64,000 nucleotides of DNA from Paenibacillus phytohabitans (GTDB lineage: Bacteria > Bacillota > Bacilli > Paenibacillales > Paenibacillaceae): assembly GCF_013141775.1 (NCBI RefSeq), contig NZ_WHOB01000059.1, positions 372,001 to 436,000 on the forward strand, in the 5' to 3' direction. Each line of letters opens with the position of its first letter. Position 1 is the first letter of the stretch. The position numbers were made by a program, and so were the translations under genes. This document shows positions 59,601 to 64,000 of the stretch, in pieces. The notes under the pieces were generated by a model that was given only the letters and a program-made list of their open reading frames with translations, ran no database searches and was not told the origin of the DNA.

Positions 59601-60510
59601 CAACCTGCTGTTCGTTGAACATCGGTTCATTCACCCAGGAGCCTACGGTGCTGACATTCTGCAGATCACTGCGGTTGGGCGGTGAGACCATCGTATCCGT
59701 GCCGGGACTGTTCAGCAGCGGATAGTCCTTAAGCGTACGGGAGAAATGGTTGTTGCCGATTACGGACCACTGAATGCCGAGCTTTTGCAGGACGGGGATT
59801 ATCCGTTCAGAGAAACCCAGCTCTGTCGGGAAGAACCCCTTAGAAGACTTGTAGCTGCTTCCGAGAAAATAAGGCTGGGCCAATGTGGCTCCATGATAGA
59901 TCATATCCTTGAGCAAATAGTCGTTGCCGACCAGCGGACCCATAGAGTGATGCCCGGAGAAATGGATCAGATCGAGCATGTTGCTGCCGTTTGTTGTTTT
60001 GAGCTGATCGACGGCGGTCTTCCAGGGAGTACCCCAAGCCGGATTATTGTATCCGCTTACATTATCTTGTTGAATAATGCTGTTCACGTTATTTACAACA
60101 GATCCGGACATTGTAACATGCATCTGCGCCTGGGGATAATTGCTGTGCAGCGTGTTAGCCACGCTCCAGGGCCAGGTTAAGTACGCCCCTGTCTTGGCGT
60201 GATGTGAATAATAGGAGACCAGATCATCATGCGGCATCGGGGAACCGTTCGGCAAATAATAGGTATATCCCGCAGGAGGGTTCTGCTTCAACTGGATGAC
60301 TTCACCATCATACGTATAGCGGATCGGGCTGCCCACAGAAGCGGAATTATAGGAATTCAAGTCATAGTACGCCCAGAAATTCGGCATATGGTTGTGGTAC
60401 ACATGCGTAGCGGCAATATCTGCCGAGACATTGGTGACTGTTGCCGGAACAATCAGAAGCATGCCCAGCAGCAGGGCTGTGATTTTGCGCCAATACCTGG
60501 ATTTCTTCAT
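56647..60510 (-). CDS. igtZ: Secreted GH119 alpha-amylase with FnIII, two CBM25 and a CBM20 (IgtZ-like)
   Basis: The product has about 1287 residues. A signal peptide (ITALLLGMLLIVPATVTNVSA) is followed by a GH119 catalytic part related to GH57: YHNHMPNFWAYY near the start, GFFPTELGFSERI with the predicted nucleophile E230, and FVVAHDGDN with the predicted acid D372 (counted from ATG 60510). These sit where Glu231/Asp373 were predicted in B. circulans IgtZ, the family founder. After a second domain come FnIII (about 810-900), CBM25, a PTATPT linker of about 90 residues, CBM25 and CBM20. It cleaves alpha-1,4-glucan outside the cell. It lies 81 nt downstream of the igtY-like gene. A TTG two codons upstream is an alternative start. 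Confidence 0.88.
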   Translation of the reverse strand: MKKSRYWRKITALLLGMLLIVPATVTNVSADIAATHVYHNHMPNFWAYYDLNSYNSASVGSPIRYTYDGEVIQLKQNPPAGYTYYLPNGSPMPHDDLVSYYSHHAKTGAYLTWPWSVANTLHSNYPQAQMHVTMSGSVVNNVNSIIQQDNVSGYNNPAWGTPWKTAVDQLKTTNGSNMLDLIHFSGHHSMGPLVGNDYLLKDMIYHGATLAQPYFLGSSYKSSKGFFPTELGFSERIIPVLQKLGIQWSVIGNNHFSRTLKDYPLLNSPGTDTMVSPPNRSDLQNVSTVGSWVNEPMFNEQQVVYNKYPFASTAHWVRYVDPATGAESKVVGVPVAQAQSWEEGYLGQVKADVLKPYENLVAQKQIFVVAHDGDNSSGRAGSEETWRNAGNVTYASSGVTGMGIDEYLRNNTPAASDVVHVQDGSWIDTRDSSSDPTWYHWHLPFGIWKSQFASFNQVNGTSYAPKKNLSGVEEGMTVSFEKGYHYLERNFALLQASLNYAKTAEQIWLDEHPNYWKPVNPIDREVTYEGNQLNPWMISYPVKGNTSSDYAGGANPAELAWYFLLPAMDSGFGYYDENVDDSVKPALSFNQSLYFSKPYVTQKLAKDKTGPSVWWPQRYPYNPGSANVSKAEGWTLQHFNNVFSIYTYAFDTSGISDIKVKVRAHRDKTADAADNTFKVYDPAGLAAAGISNIDPAKVGAWTEYPMTVRDLSTDINGVDWQPSSKAIMQKVPVTDIGNLYFSYISDYRDQLVDYYIEATDAKGNVTKSDIQQVYVGAGKYTLANGKYTESMQGTVEGTHPFITDVPAVPDTEAPSVPANLQAAVVNASSALLTWNAATDNIRVTGYEIYRDGIKIGTSPSASYTDSGLSSSTTYEYKVKAYDASGNLSGLSAAAVATTPAGNNVTIYYKKGYTTPYIHYRPAAGTWTTAPGVAIPAAEVAGYNKITINIGSATQLEACFNNGSGTWDSNGGSNYLFGTGTWTYTPTGQIQAGAPAVPTATPTATPTATPTATPTVAPTATPTATPTATPTAAPTATPTAAPTATPTAAPTATPTAAPTATPTVAPTATPTVAPTATPTATPVPTATPVGNTATIYYKNSAYSNSYIHYKLDGATVWTTSPGVQMQASAFSGYKAITIQLGTATGLTAAFNNGSGTWDNNGGSNYHFNVGSSSLTGGSLITGEPQADSVTFRVTVPGSTPASGPVYLTGSFNSWNAADPAYLLTKGSDGVYSITVSLPAGTAVTYKLTRGSWASVETASGGADIANRSLTPAGGAQTVTLTVQRWKDQ

Positions 60511-60597
60511 AAGCAACCAGCTCCTCTCTCTTCAACCACATCAGCTTATTTAAAAGAACGGGGGCGCCGGAATTCATCCTTTGCCCCCTGTCATTCC

Positions 60598-63500
60598 TTA
60601 TTGATCCTTCCAGCGCTGCACGGTCAGCGTGACGGTCTGTGCGCCGCCCGCCGGTGTGAGCGCACGATTCGCAATATCTGCTCCGCCTGATGCTGTCTCT
60701 ACCGTAGCCCAGCTGCCGCGCGTCAGCTTATACGTCACTGCCGTTCCTGCCGGGAGGTTCAAGGTGATGGAGTATACACCGTCACTGCCCTTGGTCAGTT
60801 GGTATGCGGGGTCAGCCGCGTTCCAGCTGTTGAACGACCCGGTCAGATAGACAGGCCCGCTCGCTGGAGTGGTGGCCGGAACAGTGACCCGGAAGGTCAC
60901 GCTGTCCGCCTGAGGCTCTCCGGTGGTAAGGCTTCCCCCCACAAGGCTTGAGCTGCCTGCGCCAAAGTGATAATTGCTGCCGCCATTACTGTCCCAGGTT
61001 CCGCTGCCGTTATTGAACGCTGCAGTAAGTCCGGTCGCGGTTCCTAGCTCGATGGTAATCGCTTTGTAGCCGCTGAATGTGGATGCCTGCATCTGCACGC
61101 CCGGCGAGGTCGTCCAAGTGCTTGCCCCATCCAGCTTGTAATGGATATAGGAGTTGGTATAGGCCGTATTCTTGTAGTAGATCGTCGCTGTATTCCCTAC
61201 CGGAGTGGCGGTTGGCACCGGAGTTGCTGTCGGCGTAACCGTTGGTGTCGCGGTCGGTGTGACTGTTGGCGTAGCGGTAGGTGCTACTGTCGGTGTCGCG
61301 GTCGGTGTAGCTGTTGGTGTTGGTGTTGCGGTCGGCGTTGGCGTTGGCGTCACCGTTGGTGTCGCTGTCGGTGATGCGGTCGGAACAGCCGGCCCTCCTG
61401 CCTGGATCGTTCCTGTCGGAATATACGTCCAGGTACCGGTACCGAACAGATAATTGCTGCCGCCGTTGCTGTCCCAGGTGCCGCTGCCGTTATTGAAGCA
61501 GGCTTCCAGCTGGGTGGCCGCACCGATGTTGATCGTGATTTTGTTGTAACCTGCCACTTCAGCCGCAGGAATTGCTACGCCCGGCGATGTCGTCCAGGTT
61601 CCCGCAGCCGGGCGGTAGTGGATGTAAGGTGTGGTGTAGCCCTGCTTGTAATAGATCGTCACACTATTTCCGGCAGGCGTGACGATCAGTGCAGCCGCGC
61701 TGAATGCCGAGAGGTTGGCGGCGGCGTCATACGCTTTTATCGTATACGAGTAGTTCGTACTGCCAGATAAGCCGTTGTCTGTGTAAGAGGTAGTGGCCGA
61801 GATCCCAATCTTGACCCCATTGCGGTAAATCTCGTAACCTGTAACCCCGACATTATCGGTGGAAGCCGTCCAGGTCACAAGCGCACTGGAGGCATTCTGC
61901 ACAGTGGCTGTTACATTCGCCGGAACAGACGGCGCCTGGGTATCAACTATTGGCTGCGTCTTGGAGTAGATTTTGGCGGAGTTCGCACTGAGTGTGACTG
62001 TAATTTGCTTCCCGGTTGCCCCGCCGGATTGTACGGTTACCGTGTCTGAGGTGTTCAACTGGTTAATCAGTACTGTTCCCACAGTCAGAGTACTTTCGGC
62101 GCGCAGCGGAATCGTAACGGTCTGCGATCCGCCCGAAGCATTACTGAATGCGGAGATGACTTCCTGTCCCACATTGGTCCCGCTGTCAATCCGGCGGGAG
62201 AACGCGTACAGGTTCTGGGCAGACCACATTTCACGCTGGGTGCCGGTGCGCAGAGCCGGGTTGTTTTTGCGGATTTCATTAAGCTTGGCTACATGCTTGT
62301 AGGTGCTGGCGTTCTCATTGAAATAATTCTCCACCACGTTGCCGCTTGCATCACGCTTCACCATGGACCAGCGGTTCCACGTATCGGCAATGCCGCCAGT
62401 CATAATCTGGCCGTTCCCGTTGCCCTTATTCTGTTCCGTACCCTGGAACACCACCGGGGTTCCGCGCACAGTGAAGATGAAGGACAAGGCATTCTGCAGC
62501 TTCTCTACACTGCCTCCGGCCTCTGTCAGGAAGCGGTTGCGGTCATGATTATCAATGAAGGTAACCATATGATTCGCATTGCCGTTGTAATAGGAATCAA
62601 GAGCCAGTGTACTCTTAATATTGGAATCGAAGGATTGGCCGTAAGCAAAGCTATTCAGCACGGAGAAGAACAGCGGGAAATCAAGCATGCCCCATTCCTT
62701 GCTGCTGCCGACCCAGCGGGAGACAAATTCGGCATTGCCGTCAAAATTCTCTCCGAAGGTGTTCACGCCCAGCAGCGTCTGCAGCTCCCCGATATCCGTC
62801 GGCTTCATCAGCTTGGCCGCGTCAACGCGGGCACCATCCGCACCTGTATAATCAAACCAGCCTTTAATCGAGCTGAAGATGGCCTGCTTGGCGGCAGGAA
62901 CATCGAAGTCGATATCATCCAGTCCTCCCAGATCGTGATTCTCCAAATAATCCTGGGCCCACTGATCATATCTTCCGTCTGCCAGCGACCAGTTGATATC
63001 CCCGTTATGGTGATACCAGGCCGGATTATTGAAAGGGGCAACCGGCTGCAAGGCAGGTATATCATAATAAGCCTGGGTACCCAGCATATAGTCGCCGATA
63101 TGGTTCGGAACGACGTCGATGATGACCTTGATTCCGAGCGCATGCGCTGAATCTACCAGCTCCTTCAGCTTCTCTTTTGTACCGAAATAAGGATTGGCCG
63201 CATTGGGATCTTTGACATTGTAGCCGTGGTAGGCTGTGTTCTTCCCTGTCCCGTTATTCTCCCGGTTGGTCATCTGCGGTTCGGCAACCGGAGAGATCCA
63301 GATCGCCGTATAGCCCATATTATGAATATAGGGGAGCTTATTGATAACCCCCTGCCAGTCTCCACCCTTCATATAACGAAAATCTTCTTCAGAGGTCTCT
63401 CCATAGCGGATGGCGGCTCCTGTGGCATTATTGGAGGAGTCTCCGTCATTGAAACGGTCAACCATAATCTGATAAATCGTGTCATTCTCTGTAACCGTGC

Positions 63501-63609
63501 CGATACTGGCCGCTTCAGCCTTAACTGGAGGCAGAACAAATAAATTAATCGTGATCGAAAGAACCATGGATGTGATAAGGACGGGGATAAGCCAATGTTT
63601 ACGTTTCAT
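60598..63609 (-). CDS. igtY: Secreted GH13 enzyme, probable isocyclomaltooligosaccharide glucanotransferase (IgtY-like)
   Basis: This 1003-residue protein has a signal peptide (LIPVLITSMVLSITINLFVLPPVKAEA). The GH13 barrel has region I DVVPNH (165-170), region II GARVDAAKL with nucleophile D263, acid E287 in FGENFDG and region IV FIDNHD with D356. A C domain, FnIII (about 555-645), CBM25 (about 648-738), Thr/Pro linker, CBM25 (about 807-897) and CBM20 (about 900-1003) follow. The layout and the GH119 partner downstream match the igtY-igtZ pair of B. circulans, whose IgtY makes cyclic maltooligosaccharides closed by one alpha-1,6 bond. A plain alpha-amylase is the alternative. A promoter and palindrome lie at 63699-63750. 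Confidence 0.82.
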   Translation of the reverse strand: MKRKHWLIPVLITSMVLSITINLFVLPPVKAEAASIGTVTENDTIYQIMVDRFNDGDSSNNATGAAIRYGETSEEDFRYMKGGDWQGVINKLPYIHNMGYTAIWISPVAEPQMTNRENNGTGKNTAYHGYNVKDPNAANPYFGTKEKLKELVDSAHALGIKVIIDVVPNHIGDYMLGTQAYYDIPALQPVAPFNNPAWYHHNGDINWSLADGRYDQWAQDYLENHDLGGLDDIDFDVPAAKQAIFSSIKGWFDYTGADGARVDAAKLMKPTDIGELQTLLGVNTFGENFDGNAEFVSRWVGSSKEWGMLDFPLFFSVLNSFAYGQSFDSNIKSTLALDSYYNGNANHMVTFIDNHDRNRFLTEAGGSVEKLQNALSFIFTVRGTPVVFQGTEQNKGNGNGQIMTGGIADTWNRWSMVKRDASGNVVENYFNENASTYKHVAKLNEIRKNNPALRTGTQREMWSAQNLYAFSRRIDSGTNVGQEVISAFSNASGGSQTVTIPLRAESTLTVGTVLINQLNTSDTVTVQSGGATGKQITVTLSANSAKIYSKTQPIVDTQAPSVPANVTATVQNASSALVTWTASTDNVGVTGYEIYRNGVKIGISATTSYTDNGLSGSTNYSYTIKAYDAAANLSAFSAAALIVTPAGNSVTIYYKQGYTTPYIHYRPAAGTWTTSPGVAIPAAEVAGYNKITINIGAATQLEACFNNGSGTWDSNGGSNYLFGTGTWTYIPTGTIQAGGPAVPTASPTATPTVTPTPTPTATPTPTATPTATPTVAPTATPTVTPTATPTVTPTATPVPTATPVGNTATIYYKNTAYTNSYIHYKLDGASTWTTSPGVQMQASTFSGYKAITIELGTATGLTAAFNNGSGTWDSNGGSNYHFGAGSSSLVGGSLTTGEPQADSVTFRVTVPATTPASGPVYLTGSFNSWNAADPAYQLTKGSDGVYSITLNLPAGTAVTYKLTRGSWATVETASGGADIANRALTPAGGAQTVTLTVQRWKDQ

Positions 63610-63698
63610 TCTTCATCTCCCTCTCATAAATGCGTATGCACAACACTTTCTGCCAAAAAGAACAAGCTACCGTCTAGAGCCTCATTTTACTCATTTCA

Positions 63699-63714
63699 GG
63701 GAAACCGGTTTCCC
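63699..63714. promoter_or_regulatory. Perfect 16-bp palindrome, LacI-family-type operator
   Basis: GGGAAACC-GGTTTCCC has the central CpG and AAAC/GTTT arms usual for LacI/GalR-family operators. It begins a few bases past the -10 of the igtYZ promoter on the minus strand, where a repressor would block initiation. The regulator gene is not in the window. Confidence 0.7.
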
Positions 63715-63721
63715 CACTAAA

Positions 63722-63750
63722 AATTAACATGGACTTGTATGCGCTGTCAA
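63722..63750 (-). promoter_or_regulatory. SigA-type promoter of the igtY-igtZ operon
   Basis: On the minus strand TTGACA (63745-63750), 17-nt spacer and TTAATT (63722-63727). It points at igtY, about 110 nt downstream, and is followed directly by the palindrome at 63699-63714. Confidence 0.7.
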
Positions 63751-63900
63751 GACATATAAATTGTTCTTCCTCAGAACCCGTATCCCATATAGGATAACGA
63801 CTCTGCAATACGCAGAGAATCCCCCGTTTAGCATCAGCCGGCAGCATGCTCCTCCGCGGACAGGCACCGGTTTCGATTTCATTCAGAGCCACACCGCAAA

Positions 63901-63932
63901 AAGACCCCTTTCATCAAACTGAAAGAGGTCTT
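63901..63932 (-). terminator. Terminator of a minus-strand gene beyond the right edge
   Basis: The minus strand forms AAGACCTCTTTC and GAAAGGGGTCTT (11 of 12 pairs) with an 8-nt loop, followed by TTTTTGC. The gene it ends is outside the window. The rest of 63750-64000 shows no gene I would support. Confidence 0.82.
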
Positions 63933-64000
63933 ACTATCACTGAATAAATATACTATTTGATTCATATCATCCAACAAATCACTGTCACAGGGAGCATTGC

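Noticed and set aside
63674..63892. 72-codon minus-strand frame upstream of igtY
   Set aside because: It overlaps the igtYZ promoter and operator and has no ribosome site or domain.

Overview
The window looks like chromosomal DNA of a spore-forming Firmicute, most likely Paenibacillus. The evidence is an alpha/beta-type spore protein with a sigma-G-like promoter, a YtaF homologue, SLH-domain surface proteins, YesM/YesN-type two-component genes, LplABC-type sugar transporters and the polA-mutM-ytaF-coaE-nrdR core block. I see no phage or insertion sequence.

Layout. (1) 1-13603 holds a carbohydrate-uptake and sugar-oxidoreductase cluster on the minus strand. It contains an LplABC-like ABC transporter, a zinc-ligand-less MDR dehydrogenase, a cytoplasmic beta-propeller protein, a GT4 glycosyltransferase, three Gfo/Idh/MocA oxidoreductases and an RraA-like protein cut by the window edge. 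An unusual GntR-type regulator fused to a solute-binding-protein domain lies upstream. A strong promoter followed directly by a perfect 9-1-9 palindrome sits between regulator and transporter. (2) 13657-16512 holds a collagen-like/YVTN-propeller surface protein with its own GT2 glycosyltransferase. (3) 16698-24244 holds assorted metabolic and stress genes plus a tRNA-Lys. One of them is a beta-lactamase-fold/SLH protein that lacks the SxxK catalytic motif. (4) 24510-30110 encodes a giant SLH-anchored surface protein. (5) 30480-36970 holds a Fe3+/aminoethylphosphonate-type ABC transporter followed by a YesMN-like two-component system. (6) 37300-44640 is mixed. It contains a 27-residue holin-like type I toxin candidate, a decayed pRiA4b-ORF3-like gene, a TerD/TerA double-domain protein with an unknown partner, two TetR units, a GNAT gene, tRNA-Lys and tRNA-Ala genes and nrdR. 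(7) 44740-55392 holds the conserved core: spore protein, lytic transglycosylase, coaE, ytaF, mutM, polA, phoU, pstB, phoP and phoR. PhoP-box-like repeats precede pstB, phoP and phoR. (8) 55393-56646 is a 1.25-kb non-coding, repeat-rich stretch. (9) 56647-63750 holds two secreted starch-active enzymes that match the igtY/igtZ pair known from Bacillus circulans (isocyclomaltooligosaccharide glucanotransferase and GH119 alpha-amylase). They lie behind a promoter with a LacI-type palindrome.

The most striking unexplained structure is a dispersed non-coding element made of four 23-nt palindromic sites (9-5-9). Their start-to-start spacings are 51-62-51 nt at 3214-3400, 51-62-51 nt at 19297-19483, and 51-52-52 nt at 56269-56446. 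The site sequences differ between clusters but the phasing is kept. Two neighbouring low-complexity tracts add to this: an 18-unit heptamer array at 3403-3528 and a C-rich array at 55740-56073 whose minus strand can form G-quadruplexes.

All family assignments come from motifs and remembered family knowledge, with no database search. Substrates of transporters and oxidoreductases are inferred only broadly.
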